Source of the DNA: Aquibium sp. A9E412
GTDB taxonomy: Bacteria > Pseudomonadota > Alphaproteobacteria > Rhizobiales > Rhizobiaceae
Length of the DNA stretch: 64,000 nucleotides
Reading direction: 5' to 3'
Assembly: GCF_030398335.1 (NCBI RefSeq)
Contig: NZ_JAOAOP010000003.1
Coordinates: 1 to 64,000, forward strand
The notes under the pieces are model-generated. The model was not told the origin of the DNA. It made no database searches and saw nothing but the letters and a program-made list of their open reading frames with translations. Both the position numbers and the translations under genes were made by a program. Below, in pieces: positions 48,667 through 57,717 of the stretch (position 1 is the stretch's first letter; each line of letters starts with the position of its first letter).

Positions 48667-49460
48667 CCGGCGGGAGCGCATGGAGCCGGGGAGCGCCGCT
48701 GCTGCCCCGGCTGCTGGCAGTGGCGGTTGCCGCCTTCGTGCTGCTGCCGATGCTGCTGGTGGTGGTGATGTCGTTCGGCGAGGGCACGTCGCTGCGCTTT
48801 CCGCCGAGCGCCTTCACGCTCGACTCCTACGCCGCCTACGTGACGCGGCCGGACTGGATGCAGCCGACGCTCAACAGCTTCGTCATCGCGCTGGCATCGG
48901 CGGCGATCACGCTGCTCGTCACCACGCCGGCGGCCTTCGCCTTCGCGCTGTTCGACTTTCCCGGCAAGCGCCTGGTGCGGCTCATGATCATGATGCCGCT
49001 GATGGTGCCGTTCATCGTCATGGCGCTCGCCTACTTCTTCTTTTTCGGCCGCACCGGGCTGCTCAACACGATGACGGGCGTCGTCATCGCCCATGCCTGC
49101 CTGTCGGTGCCGATCGTCTTTCTGATCCAGTCGGCCAATCTGAAGAGCTTCGACTGGACGCTGATGCGTGCCTCGGCGTCCTGCGGCGCCGGGCCGCTGA
49201 CGTCGTTCCGCCACGTGGCGCTGCCGCTGCTGCGGCCGAGCTTCCTGGTCGCAGGCCTGTTCGCCTTCATCACCTCGTTCGACGAGACGGTGATCGCGCT
49301 CTTCATCTCCGGACGCGCCGCCTCCACGCTGCCGCGCCGCATGTTCGAAAGCGTGCGCCAGGAATCCGACCCGGTGGTGGCCGTGGTCTCGACACTCCTC
49401 TTCGTCGTGGTGGTGGTCGCCGCGCTCGCGGTGGCGTGGCGGCAGAGCAGGAAGCAGTGA
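48663..49460 (+). CDS. ABC transporter permease, PotC type
   Basis: 265 aa, six membrane segments. EAA-type loop is MRASASCGAGPLTSFRHVALPLLRPSF and the PotC-like end is SRVRQESDPVVAVVSTLL-type (here SVRQESDPVVAVVSTLLFVVV). I use GTG 48663, overlapping the previous stop; a GTG at 48654 is possible. Second half of the membrane channel with the upstream PotB-type subunit. Confidence 0.92.
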   Translation: MTGGSAWSRGAPLLPRLLAVAVAAFVLLPMLLVVVMSFGEGTSLRFPPSAFTLDSYAAYVTRPDWMQPTLNSFVIALASAAITLLVTTPAAFAFALFDFPGKRLVRLMIMMPLMVPFIVMALAYFFFFGRTGLLNTMTGVVIAHACLSVPIVFLIQSANLKSFDWTLMRASASCGAGPLTSFRHVALPLLRPSFLVAGLFAFITSFDETVIALFISGRAASTLPRRMFESVRQESDPVVAVVSTLLFVVVVVAALAVAWRQSRKQ

Positions 49461-49476
49461 GCCCGAAGGACAGCCC

Positions 49477-50559
49477 GTGCATCAGCCCTCCCCCGACCCG
49501 TTCCTGCGCCTGGAAGGCGTCAGCAAGCGCTACGCCGGCGGCGCCCTGCGCGCCGTCGACGACGTCTCGATCGACATCAGGCGTGGCGAGTTCCTGAGCC
49601 TGCTCGGCCCCAGCGGCTCGGGCAAGACGACCACCTTGATGATGATCGCCGGCTTCGAGCTGCCAAGCGACGGGCGCATCGTGCTGTCCGGGCGCGACAT
49701 CGTCGGCATTCCCGCGCACCGGCGCAACTTCGGCATGGTCTTCCAGAACTACGCCCTGTTCCCGCACATGACGGTGTTCGACAACGTCGCCTACCCGCTG
49801 CGCCTGCGCAAGCTGGCGCCGGATGCGATCGCCGAGACCGTCGGCCGCTATCTCGAGATGGTCGGCCTGACGAGCTATGCCGACCGCCGGCCGAACGCGC
49901 TGTCGGGCGGCCAGCAGCAGCGCGTCGCGCTCGCCCGCGCGCTCGTCTTCGATCCCGCCGTGGTGCTCATGGACGAGCCGCTCGGCGCCCTCGACAAGAA
50001 CCTGCGCGAGCAGCTCCAGTTCGAGATCAAGGCGCTGCAGCGCAAGCTCGGCATCACGCTGATCTACGTCACCCACGACCAGAGCGAGGCGATGACGATG
50101 TCGGACCGGATCGCCGTCTTCAACGCCGGCCACATCGAGCAGATCGCCGCGCCGATCGAGATCTACCGGCGGCCGGCGACCCGCTTCGTCGGCGAGTTCG
50201 TCGGCGAGAGCAACATGTTCGAGGCGACCGTCAGCGACCCGCAGGCGGGCGTGGTGTCGACGGCGATCGGCCCGGTGCGGGCGGCGGCGCCGCTCGACTG
50301 CGCCCGCGATGCCCCGGTGCTCGCCATGATCCGGCCCGAGCTGATCCGTCCGGCCGACGCGCCGCCCGCCGACAACGGCACGACGCTCACCGTCGCCAGC
50401 ATCGTCCACTTCGGCGACCGCGTCGCCGTGGAGGGCAGCACGGCCGACGGCCACACGGTGCGCCTGCGCCTCAGCGACCGCGAGGCCGCCGCGCTGGCGC
50501 CCGGCGCCGATCTCGCGGTGAGCTGGCGGCCGGACGACGTGCACCTGCTCGTGCCATGA
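49477..50559 (+). CDS. ABC transporter ATP-binding protein, PotA type
   Basis: 360 aa. Walker A GPSGSGKT (44-51), LSGGQQQRVALARAL signature, Walker B VVLMDEPLGALDKN and H-loop VTHDQSEAMTMSD. The C-terminal TOBE domain (about 280-360) is typical of polyamine/sugar importers. GTG 49477 starts MHQPSPDPFLRLEGVSKRY, 16 bp after the permease. Its stop overlaps the amidase ATG (ATGA). Energises the PotB/PotC-type permeases. Confidence 0.94.
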   Translation: MHQPSPDPFLRLEGVSKRYAGGALRAVDDVSIDIRRGEFLSLLGPSGSGKTTTLMMIAGFELPSDGRIVLSGRDIVGIPAHRRNFGMVFQNYALFPHMTVFDNVAYPLRLRKLAPDAIAETVGRYLEMVGLTSYADRRPNALSGGQQQRVALARALVFDPAVVLMDEPLGALDKNLREQLQFEIKALQRKLGITLIYVTHDQSEAMTMSDRIAVFNAGHIEQIAAPIEIYRRPATRFVGEFVGESNMFEATVSDPQAGVVSTAIGPVRAAAPLDCARDAPVLAMIRPELIRPADAPPADNGTTLTVASIVHFGDRVAVEGSTADGHTVRLRLSDREAAALAPGADLAVSWRPDDVHLLVP

Positions 50560-51947
50560 AGCCGGCGGCCGACGGCTTCGCCGGCTGGAGCATCGCGCGC
50601 CTGAACGAAGGCTACCGCAGCGGCGCCGTCTCGCCGGTCGAGGTGGCGCGCTGGGCCGCGGCCGAAGCCGAGGCGATCAACGCCCGGCACGGCACCGTGC
50701 TCACGCACGTCGCCGCGCAGGAGGCGCTGGCGGCGGCCCGCGCATCGGAAGCGCGCTGGTGTGCCAGCCGCCCGCTCGGCCCGCTCGACGGGGTGCCGGC
50801 GACGATCAAGAACCTGTTCGCCGTCAAAGGATGGCCGCTCGACTTCTGCAGCCTGACCGTGACGCCCGGCGCGGGTCCGCAGGACGATGCGCCGCCCGTC
50901 GCACGGCTGCGCGAGGCGGGCGCGGTTCTGCTCGGCTACACGGCCGCGCCCGAATTCAGCTGGAAGCTGGTGACCGACAGCGCCCGCTACGGGGTCACGC
51001 GCAATCCGCACGACGCCACGCGCAGCGCCGGCGGCAGCAGCGGCGGCGCCGCGGTCGCGGCGGCGGCAGGCCTGGCACCGCTCAACGTCGCCTCCGACGC
51101 CGCCGGCTCGATCCGCATTCCGGCCGCCTTCTGCGGCGTCTTCGGCATGAAGCCGACCTTCGGCACGGTCGCCGCCTACCCCGCCGGACCGCTCACCCAT
51201 GTCGGTCCGCTCGCCCGGCGGGTGGCCGACGCCGCGCGGCTTCTCGACGTGCTCGGCCGGCCCGACCGGCGCGACTGGTACAACACCCCGTTCGACCGCG
51301 CCGACGCCTTCTCGCACGCGCTCGGCCGCGACATAGCGGGACTGCGCGTCGCCTATGCCCCGTCGCTGTGCGGCCTGCAGGCCGATCCGGAGGTCGAACG
51401 GCGCGTGGCGGCCGGCGTGCGGCATCTGGAGGCGCTCGGCGCCGAGATCGCGGAGGCCGAACCCGACCTTCCCGATCCGCGACGGGTCGGCCAGGTGTTC
51501 TTTTCCGGCGGCTACCGCGCGCGCCTCGCGGCGATGGACGACGCGGCGCGCGCGCAGGTCGATCCGGGCCTCCGCCGGCTGGCCGAAGAGGCCGCGCGGT
51601 TCACCGCCGACGACATCCGCCAGGCGCACGACACGCGCTACCGGCTTGGCGCGGCGCTGTGCGCCTTCTTCATGCGCCACGACGTGCTGGTCACCCCGAC
51701 CGCCGCCGTCCCCGCGCTGCCGCTCGGCCGCAACGCGCCGGCGGGCCATCTTGAGCACGACCTGACCGGCTGGAGCGTCTTCACCTACACCTTCAACCTG
51801 GCGCAGAACCCGGCCGCGAGCCTGCCCTGCGGCCGGACGGCCGCCGGGCTGCCGGTGGGCATGCAGATCGTCGGCCGCAAGTTCGACGACGCCCGCGTGC
51901 TGGCGGTCGCCGCGGCGCTGGAGCGCGCCGGCGTCGACGCGGCCTGA
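50556..51947 (+). CDS. Amidase-signature-family enzyme
   Basis: 463 aa Ser-Ser-Lys hydrolase. The triad is K85 in VPATIKNLF, S161 in SAGGSSGGAAVA and S185 in SDAAGSIRIPAAF. It is a complete amidase-signature protein, size near aryl-acylamidases and indole-acetamide hydrolases. Cytoplasmic, no signal. ATG 50556 overlaps the ATPase stop, so it belongs to the transporter operon and probably hydrolyses the imported compound or a derivative, releasing ammonia or an amine. It converges on the muconolactone-isomerase-like gene with 12 bp between. Confidence 0.93.
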   Translation: MKPAADGFAGWSIARLNEGYRSGAVSPVEVARWAAAEAEAINARHGTVLTHVAAQEALAAARASEARWCASRPLGPLDGVPATIKNLFAVKGWPLDFCSLTVTPGAGPQDDAPPVARLREAGAVLLGYTAAPEFSWKLVTDSARYGVTRNPHDATRSAGGSSGGAAVAAAAGLAPLNVASDAAGSIRIPAAFCGVFGMKPTFGTVAAYPAGPLTHVGPLARRVADAARLLDVLGRPDRRDWYNTPFDRADAFSHALGRDIAGLRVAYAPSLCGLQADPEVERRVAAGVRHLEALGAEIAEAEPDLPDPRRVGQVFFSGGYRARLAAMDDAARAQVDPGLRRLAEEAARFTADDIRQAHDTRYRLGAALCAFFMRHDVLVTPTAAVPALPLGRNAPAGHLEHDLTGWSVFTYTFNLAQNPAASLPCGRTAAGLPVGMQIVGRKFDDARVLAVAAALERAGVDAA

Positions 51948-51959
51948 GCGGCCGCCGTC

Positions 51960-52253
51960 TCAGGCCGGATAGGGCGCCGGATCGACCGCGTGGCGGGCGA
52001 GCGGGTGCACGTCGACGCGCACCATCCAAGGGAACGCCGGCATTCCGGACAGGATCTCGTGCAGCTCGGTCGCGTCGCGCGCGCGCCACACGCCCCAGTT
52101 CTCGAAGCGGCCGGGCACCCGCCACATGCGCACCAGGTGGCCCTTTTGGGCGAGCTCGGCGGCGTGCGCGCGCTCGTCGACGATGATGCGCTCCTTGAGC
52201 TCCGGGTCCATGTCGTCGGACCAGCGCAGGGTGATGTTGACGAGGAATTCCAC
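51960..52253 (-). CDS. Muconolactone delta-isomerase-like small protein
   Basis: 97 aa, ferredoxin-like dimeric fold of the CatC family (EFLVNITLRWSDDMDPELKERIIVDERAHAAELAQ, LWRVPGR-like motif MWRVPGRFENWGVW and LHEILSGMPAFPW). True muconolactone isomerases act in the beta-ketoadipate pathway, but no catA/catB is nearby, so the substrate may be another lactone or enol. ATG 52253. Last gene of the long minus-strand operon. Confidence 0.85.
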   Translation of the reverse strand: MEFLVNITLRWSDDMDPELKERIIVDERAHAAELAQKGHLVRMWRVPGRFENWGVWRARDATELHEILSGMPAFPWMVRVDVHPLARHAVDPAPYPA

Positions 52254-52268
52254 GGCGTGTCTCCGTTA

Positions 52269-53882
52269 TCACTGGTGCGCGGCCTGCCGGTCGGCAAGCA
52301 CGGCGCGGCTGGTGTTGTGGCCCGGCAGGCCGGTGACGTAGCCGCCCGGCCAGGTGCCGGCGCCGCTCAGATAGAGCCCGGCGAGCGGCGTGCGGTAGTC
52401 GTCGGCCGCCGGGTGCGGCCGCGCGCCGATGAGCGCGCCGGGCAGCATGTCGCCATGGGTGATGTGCGAGCCGACGAGGCCGAGCTCGGCCTCCAGCTCG
52501 CGCGGCCCGATGAAGCGGTGGTCGACGATGCGCGCCGGCAGGTCGGGCATGAACGCGGCCAGAACGTCGATGCAGTGGCGGCCGAAGCGCTCGGTCTCCG
52601 TCGACCAGTCGCCCTCGCGCAGCGTGTAGGGGGCGTGCCAGACGTTGATGCTCATCAGATGGCGGCCGGGCGGCGCCACCCCGGGCGAGGTGACGCTCGG
52701 GATCAGCCCCCACATGATCGGTCCCTGCGACGGCATGCCGGCGAGCCCGTCGGCGACCGCGCGCTCGATGTAGCCGAGCGAGTGGGCGATGCGGAACTGG
52801 CTGCCGGCGATGGCCGCCGCGCCGACGCCGTCGGGCAGGCCGCGATACTGCGGCAGGCCGTCGAGCGCCAGCGCGATCTTGAAGGCCGAGCCGCGCATCG
52901 GCACGGCGGCCGCCTCGCGGCGCAGCGCCGCGCCGACCGCCCGGTCGTCGACCAGGTCGCCAAACAGCGTCTTCGGGTTGATCGCCGAGATCACCACCGG
53001 TGCGTGGTGGCTGTCGCCGGCCGCGGTGACGATGCCGTTGGCGCGCTCCCCGTCGTGCAGCACGCGGGCGACGCGCGTCTCGCGCAGCACCGTGGCGCCG
53101 TGCGCCAGGCACACCGCCTCGATGGCGTCGATGATGGCGCCCATGCCGCCGACCGGCAAGCCGGTCGAGCCGCGCAGCGCCACGCCGCGCGGGTCGTCGG
53201 CGGCGGCCGGCGGCGAGGAGGCCATGGAGATCGGCCGCAGCATCAGGCCGATGGCGGTGCCCGGTGCCGACGGCGGCGCCAGCGTGGCGTTGAGCGCCAC
53301 CATGCCGAGCAGCGCCTTGGCCTGGTCGGAGACGAGCGCGCCGTCGAGCAGCTCGCGCAGGCTGCCCATGACCACCTGCTCGAACAGCCGCTGCTGCTCG
53401 GCCGGCAGGTCGCGCGCCATCGCCGCCAGCCCGCGCGCCGGCTCGTAGAGCGACACGCCGAGATGCCGGGCGAGCGTCTCGAGGCGGCCGAGCAGCTCCT
53501 GATAGCGCGCCGCCTCGCCCGGCGCGAAGGCGTCGAGCTGGGCGGCGACGGCGGCGCGGTCGCGCCAGCCGATGAAGGCGCGCCCGGGGAAGGCGTGCAC
53601 CACGGTGGGGTCGGCGCGCTCGAAGCGCAGGCCGTAGCGCTCGAGCTCGAGCTCGGCGACGATGCGCGGCTCGAAGGAACCCGGCGAATTGGTGATGGCG
53701 CAGCGGTAGCCGGGCATGAACTCGTAGGTTCCGCACGGTCCGCCGAGCGTGTCGCGCGCCTCCGCGACGAGCACCTTGAGCCCGGCCTTGGCGAGATAGG
53801 CGGCGCAGACCAGGCCGTTGTGACCGCCACCCACGATGATGGCGTCGTAGCGGCCGGCCGCACCTTCGCTTGGCTTTTGCAT
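52269..53882 (-). CDS. Phytoene-dehydrogenase-like FAD oxidoreductase
   Basis: 537 aa, CrtI/PYROXD2-like flavoprotein. The FAD-binding GGGHNGLVCAAYLA loop (18-31) is followed by the EARDTLGGPCGTYEF stretch and a C-terminal FAD contact SGAGTWPGGYVTGLPGHN. There is no carotenoid gene nearby, so a small-molecule dehydrogenase role is more likely. ATG 53882 is chosen. It lies 62 bp after the NMT1-type binding-protein gene and 15 bp before the isomerase-like gene. Confidence 0.88.
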   Translation of the reverse strand: MQKPSEGAAGRYDAIIVGGGHNGLVCAAYLAKAGLKVLVAEARDTLGGPCGTYEFMPGYRCAITNSPGSFEPRIVAELELERYGLRFERADPTVVHAFPGRAFIGWRDRAAVAAQLDAFAPGEAARYQELLGRLETLARHLGVSLYEPARGLAAMARDLPAEQQRLFEQVVMGSLRELLDGALVSDQAKALLGMVALNATLAPPSAPGTAIGLMLRPISMASSPPAAADDPRGVALRGSTGLPVGGMGAIIDAIEAVCLAHGATVLRETRVARVLHDGERANGIVTAAGDSHHAPVVISAINPKTLFGDLVDDRAVGAALRREAAAVPMRGSAFKIALALDGLPQYRGLPDGVGAAAIAGSQFRIAHSLGYIERAVADGLAGMPSQGPIMWGLIPSVTSPGVAPPGRHLMSINVWHAPYTLREGDWSTETERFGRHCIDVLAAFMPDLPARIVDHRFIGPRELEAELGLVGSHITHGDMLPGALIGARPHPAADDYRTPLAGLYLSGAGTWPGGYVTGLPGHNTSRAVLADRQAAHQ

Positions 53883-53944
53883 GTCGGTGTCCAGGCTGCG
53901 GGCGGCGGACCGGGGCGACGGCGTGCCGCCCCGGTCCGCTGGCC

Positions 53945-54922
53945 TCATTGCGGCAGGTGGTCGTTGCTGAAGTAGGTCTCGGCCGGCTTGCGCCCGCTCA
54001 TGCCGCCATAGGCCTCGAGCGTGGCGTTCATCGCGTCCCAGTCCTCCTCGGCCATCCAGCCGAGCGGCTTGCCCTCGGTGTTGGCGGTGTGCAGCGACGC
54101 CTCGTAGGCGGCCAGGATGCCCTTGTGGAAGTCCTCCGGCAGCGTGTTGCCGGTCTTGTCGAGGAAGATCGACACCGCCTCGTCCTTGTTGGTGAGCGTG
54201 TACTCGACGCCCTTGCGCGTCGCCGTCACGAAGCGCCGCACGACGTCCGGGTTCTCGGCCAGGAAGTCGTTGTTGACGACGATGCCGAAGGCCAGGTTGG
54301 TGACGCCCCAGTCGGCGTAGCGCAGCACCGAGACCTGCTTGCCCTGCGCCTCGAGCTGCGGCGCGTAGTAGTAGTCGTCGCCGCTCAGGCAGTCGAGCTG
54401 GCCCGAGGCGGCGGCCGCGAACTTGGCGTCGCCGGGCATGTTGACCAGCGAGATGTCGTCGCTGTCGATGCCGTTGGCCTTGAGGAAGGCGGGCAGGATC
54501 TGGCCGTCCGAGCCGGTCGGCGTCGAGCCGATGCGCTTGCCGACGATGTCGGCCGGCGTCTCGACGTCGTCGCCGATGCAGATCAGCGAGATCGGGCCGC
54601 TCTGCCAGAAGCCGGCGACCGCGGTGATCGGCACCCCGGCCGAGATCGACTGGGCCGCCGTCGACAGGCTGGCATGGCCGATCGGGTCGCGCCCCTCGCC
54701 GACGACCATCGTCGTCGTCTTGGAGCCCTGGCCCTGCTGGATGTCGACGTCGAGGTCGACCTCGTCGTAGAAGCCCTTCTCCTCGGCCACCAGCATCGGC
54801 GTCTGGCCGGCCCACCAGCTCCAGTCGAGCCGCAGGCTGATCTGGTCGGCCGCCGCGGCCGGCCCGACGGTCAGGGCGCAGGCGCCGAGTGCCGCCGCCA
54901 GTCTGCGCAGTGTCATGCTCAT
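53945..54922 (-). CDS. NMT1/SsuA-type ABC substrate-binding protein
   Basis: 325 aa. Signal peptide 1-24 (GPAAA-ADQ), then LRLDWSWWAGQTPMLVAEEKGFYDE typical of the NMT1/ThiY/SsuA family that binds pyrimidines, sulfonates or nitrate-like solutes. It carries ISLRLDW-type N-terminus and GDDYYYAPQLEAQGKQVSVL. The ligand is not deducible. ATG 54922 with GGAGGAGAAGAGC in front. First-in-class gene order SBP downstream of ATPase and permease: the operon reads permease, ATPase, binding protein. Confidence 0.9.
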   Translation of the reverse strand: MSMTLRRLAAALGACALTVGPAAAADQISLRLDWSWWAGQTPMLVAEEKGFYDEVDLDVDIQQGQGSKTTTMVVGEGRDPIGHASLSTAAQSISAGVPITAVAGFWQSGPISLICIGDDVETPADIVGKRIGSTPTGSDGQILPAFLKANGIDSDDISLVNMPGDAKFAAAASGQLDCLSGDDYYYAPQLEAQGKQVSVLRYADWGVTNLAFGIVVNNDFLAENPDVVRRFVTATRKGVEYTLTNKDEAVSIFLDKTGNTLPEDFHKGILAAYEASLHTANTEGKPLGWMAEEDWDAMNATLEAYGGMSGRKPAETYFSNDHLPQ

Positions 54923-54945
54923 GCTCTTCTCCTCCGTTGACGAAG

Positions 54946-55749
54946 TCATTGCACCGGGGCCCGCTCGGCCTCTTCGGTCTGGTCGGCGTCGTCGCTCAGC
55001 ACCCCCATGCGCTGGAAGCGCGCGAGAATGTCGTCGACCAGCCGGTTGAACGCGGGCGCGCCGCGCATCGCCAGGCGGCGCGGCCGCGGCAGGTCGACCG
55101 TCAGCGTCGCGTCGACCCGGCCCGGCCGGGGCGCCATCACGATGATGCGGTCGGACAGGAACACCGCCTCCTGCACGCTGTGCGTGACGAACAGCACCGT
55201 CGGCCGCGAGCGCAGCCACAGCTTCTGCAGGTCGATCATCATCTGGTCGCGCGTCAGCGCGTCGAGCGCGCCGAACGGCTCGTCCATGAGAAGCAGCGAC
55301 GGATCGTGCACCAGCGCCCGGCAGACGCTGACGCGCTGGCTCATGCCGCCGGAGAGCTGGTGCGGATAGGCGGTCTCGAAGCCGTCCAGCCCGGCCGCCT
55401 TGAGCAGCTCGCGCGAGCGCTGCAGATAGGCCTCGCGCGGCAGCCGGCGCGCCTCGGCCTGGATCATCACGTTGTCGATCACCGAGCGCCAGTCGAGCAG
55501 CACCGGGCGCTGGAAGACGATGCCGACATCGGTCTCCGGCTTGTCGACGGTGCGCCCGGCGATGGCGACGGTGCCGCGGCTGGCCAGGTCGAGGCCGGCG
55601 ATCAGCCGCAGCAGCGTGCTCTTGCCGCAGCCGCTCGGCCCGACGATCGACACGAACTCGCCCTCGGCGATGTCGAAGCTGGTCGGCGACAGCGCCTCGA
55701 GGGTGCCGTAGGTCTTGCCGACGCGGTCGATGGAAATCGATTTGCCCAT
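54946..55749 (-). CDS. ABC transporter ATP-binding protein, SsuB/TauB type
   Basis: 267 aa. Walker A GPSGCGKS (37-44), signature LSGGMSQRVSVCRAL, Walker B LLLMDEPFGALDALTRDQ and H-loop VTHSVQEAVFLSDRI, all in the nitrate/sulfonate/taurine family form. It lies 16 bp after the permease and 23 bp before the binding-protein gene. ATG 55749. Confidence 0.95.
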   Translation of the reverse strand: MGKSISIDRVGKTYGTLEALSPTSFDIAEGEFVSIVGPSGCGKSTLLRLIAGLDLASRGTVAIAGRTVDKPETDVGIVFQRPVLLDWRSVIDNVMIQAEARRLPREAYLQRSRELLKAAGLDGFETAYPHQLSGGMSQRVSVCRALVHDPSLLLMDEPFGALDALTRDQMMIDLQKLWLRSRPTVLFVTHSVQEAVFLSDRIIVMAPRPGRVDATLTVDLPRPRRLAMRGAPAFNRLVDDILARFQRMGVLSDDADQTEEAERAPVQ

Positions 55750-55765
55750 TGTTGCCTCCCGCTGC

Positions 55766-56584
55766 TCAGGCCGCGTCCTGGCGCACCGAGCTGTGCCACG
55801 GCATCAGCGCCCGCTCCGCCCACTGGACCAGCGCGAAGCTGACCACGCCGATGATGACCAGGAAGAACAGCGCGGCGAACATCAGCGCCGTCTGAAGCTG
55901 GCCGCTGGCCAGAAGAATGAGATAGCCGAGCCCGCGGTCGGCGCCGACGAACTCGCCGACCACCGCGCCGACGACGGCCAGCGTGATGCACACCTTGAGC
56001 CCGCCGAAGATGCTCGGCAGCGAGGCCGGCAGATAGATCTTGCGGAAGATCTCCGCTTCCGACAGGCCCATCGAGCGGCCGAGATGCACCATGTCCTGCG
56101 GCACGCTCTTCAGCCCGACCACGGTGCTGACGACCACGGGGAAGAAGGCGACCAGCACGCCGATCATCACCTTGGTGCCGAGCCCGAAGCCGAGCCACAC
56201 GATGACCAGCGGCGCCAGCGCCACCTTGGGGATCGCCTGGCTCATCACGAGCAGCGGATAGACCATGTTCTCGCACCAGCGGTAGCGCGCGATGGCGAAG
56301 GCGAGCGGCACCGCCACGACGATCGACAGAAGGAAGGCGAGCGTCGTCTCGAAGGCGGTGATGCCGGTGTGGTAGAGCAGCGTCTCGAACTGCGCGACGA
56401 TGACCGTGAACACCGAGGCCGGAGACGGCAGCAGGTAGGGCGCCGGCTCGAACAGCACGACGCCGAGCTGCCAGGCCAGGCCGATCAGGAGCAGCGACAG
56501 GAGCGGGTAGAGCGCCCGCGCGTTGCTGCGTATCATTTCCGTGGCGCGCGACGGGCGCGCCAGGGTCTGCGTCTCGCTCATCAT
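55766..56584 (-). CDS. ABC transporter permease, SsuC/TauC type
   Basis: 272 aa with six membrane segments. The EAA loop is GLSEAEIFRKIYLPASLPSIFGGLK, the form of the nitrate/sulfonate/bicarbonate permeases. The start is ATG 56584 or the adjacent ATG 56581, with GGAGAGAGG directly before. The frame is open further upstream, but that part has no family similarity. Works with 54946 and 53945. Confidence 0.92.
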   Translation of the reverse strand: MMSETQTLARPSRATEMIRSNARALYPLLSLLLIGLAWQLGVVLFEPAPYLLPSPASVFTVIVAQFETLLYHTGITAFETTLAFLLSIVVAVPLAFAIARYRWCENMVYPLLVMSQAIPKVALAPLVIVWLGFGLGTKVMIGVLVAFFPVVVSTVVGLKSVPQDMVHLGRSMGLSEAEIFRKIYLPASLPSIFGGLKVCITLAVVGAVVGEFVGADRGLGYLILLASGQLQTALMFAALFFLVIIGVVSFALVQWAERALMPWHSSVRQDAA

Positions 56585-56664
56585 CCTCTCTCCGGGTTCA
56601 GTCGGGCGCCGCCCCCGCACGACCCGTGCGGGGGCTCGCATGGCGCGATGCGGCGACTGCCGCC

Positions 56665-57678
56665 CTACTGCATCGGAACGAAGCTCTCGCGGAAGAGCCT
56701 CAGCCAATTGCCCCCCGCGATCTTTTCGACCTCCTCGGACGAGAAGCCCTTGCGCTCCAGCGCCTCGAGGATGGTGGGGAAGTCGACCGGCGACTGGAAC
56801 CAGGACGGCCAGCGCGAGAAGCCCTTGATCGGCACGGCGCTCTCGCGCGACCAGCGACCGGCGCGCCACCACTTGATCTGGCTTTCCGGCCAGCCGTCAT
56901 AGTAGTCGGTGCCGATGCCGACATAGTCGACGCCGATCAGGTCGACCGTCCAGGCGACCATGTCGATGAAGGTGTCGAGCGTGCAGTCGGAGCCGTCGCG
57001 CATGATCTTGGGATACATGCTGAGCCCGATCACGCCGTCGCGCTCGGCCAGCCGCTTGATCAGCTCGGTCGACTTGTTGCGCCGGTTGAGCTCGATGTCG
57101 GTGCCGACGAAGGCGGACGGGTTGGCGTGCGTGATGGCGATCGGCCGCGACGACAGCTCGATGGCGTCGCGCGAGCTGCGCTCGGTGCAGTGCGACACGT
57201 CGATCAGCATGCCGAGCCGGTTCATCTCGGCGATGACGGTCTTGCCGAAGAACTGCGACACGCCGTTCTCGTCCGGCTCCCAGCAGCCCGAGGCGATGCG
57301 GTTCTGCACGTTGTAGGTGAGCTGCACGATGCGCACGCCGAGCTTGTGGAAGATCTCGATCAGCTCGATGTCGTCCTCGAAGGGCGAGGTGTCCTGGAAG
57401 CCGTAGACGATCGCGGTGCGGCCGGAGGCGGCGATCGCCTCGATCTCCTCGGCCGTGGTGGCGAGCGCGATCAGGTCGGCGTTCTCCTCGAGCAGGCGGT
57501 TCCACTCGCCGATCGCCGACAGCGTCTCGCGCGCGCTCTCCCAGATCGCCAGGGTGACGTGCACGCACGCCACGTTGCCCTTGCGCCATTCGAGGAAGCG
57601 CTCCCTCTCGGGCTTGTTGTACTGAAGCGCGTCGATGACGATCGGCGCGCGGCCCTGCTGAGCGCTTGGGGTGCTCAT
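56665..57678 (-). CDS. M19 membrane-dipeptidase-like protein lacking the HxD metal motif (copy 2)
   Basis: 337 aa paralogue of the 45131 protein. N-terminal motif is IDALQYNKPERERF where DGHND would be; the EGG bridging-Glu block reads YGFQDTSPFEDD. Retained ligands are DVSHCTERS, ITHANPSAF and GIGTDYYDGW. C-terminal KIAGGNWLRLFRESF matches NFGNWLRLYGE-type end of copy 1. ATG 57678. It lies 39 bp downstream of the aldehyde-dehydrogenase gene and 80 bp upstream of the permease gene, in the minus-strand operon. Reaction unknown. Confidence 0.87.
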   Translation of the reverse strand: MSTPSAQQGRAPIVIDALQYNKPERERFLEWRKGNVACVHVTLAIWESARETLSAIGEWNRLLEENADLIALATTAEEIEAIAASGRTAIVYGFQDTSPFEDDIELIEIFHKLGVRIVQLTYNVQNRIASGCWEPDENGVSQFFGKTVIAEMNRLGMLIDVSHCTERSSRDAIELSSRPIAITHANPSAFVGTDIELNRRNKSTELIKRLAERDGVIGLSMYPKIMRDGSDCTLDTFIDMVAWTVDLIGVDYVGIGTDYYDGWPESQIKWWRAGRWSRESAVPIKGFSRWPSWFQSPVDFPTILEALERKGFSSEEVEKIAGGNWLRLFRESFVPMQ

Positions 57679-57717
57679 CGGCTGGTCCTTTCTTCTTGCA
57701 CGTCTGTTGTCTTGAAA

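Noticed and set aside
52269-53882. Carotenoid desaturase
   Set aside because: FAD motifs match the broad CrtI-like family, but no crtB, crtE or other carotenoid gene is present, and the operon is catabolic.
57680-57717. IclR operator in the minus-strand operon
   Set aside because: TGTTGTCTTGAAAT near 57,705 resembles the half-site only in part and lacks a partner arm.
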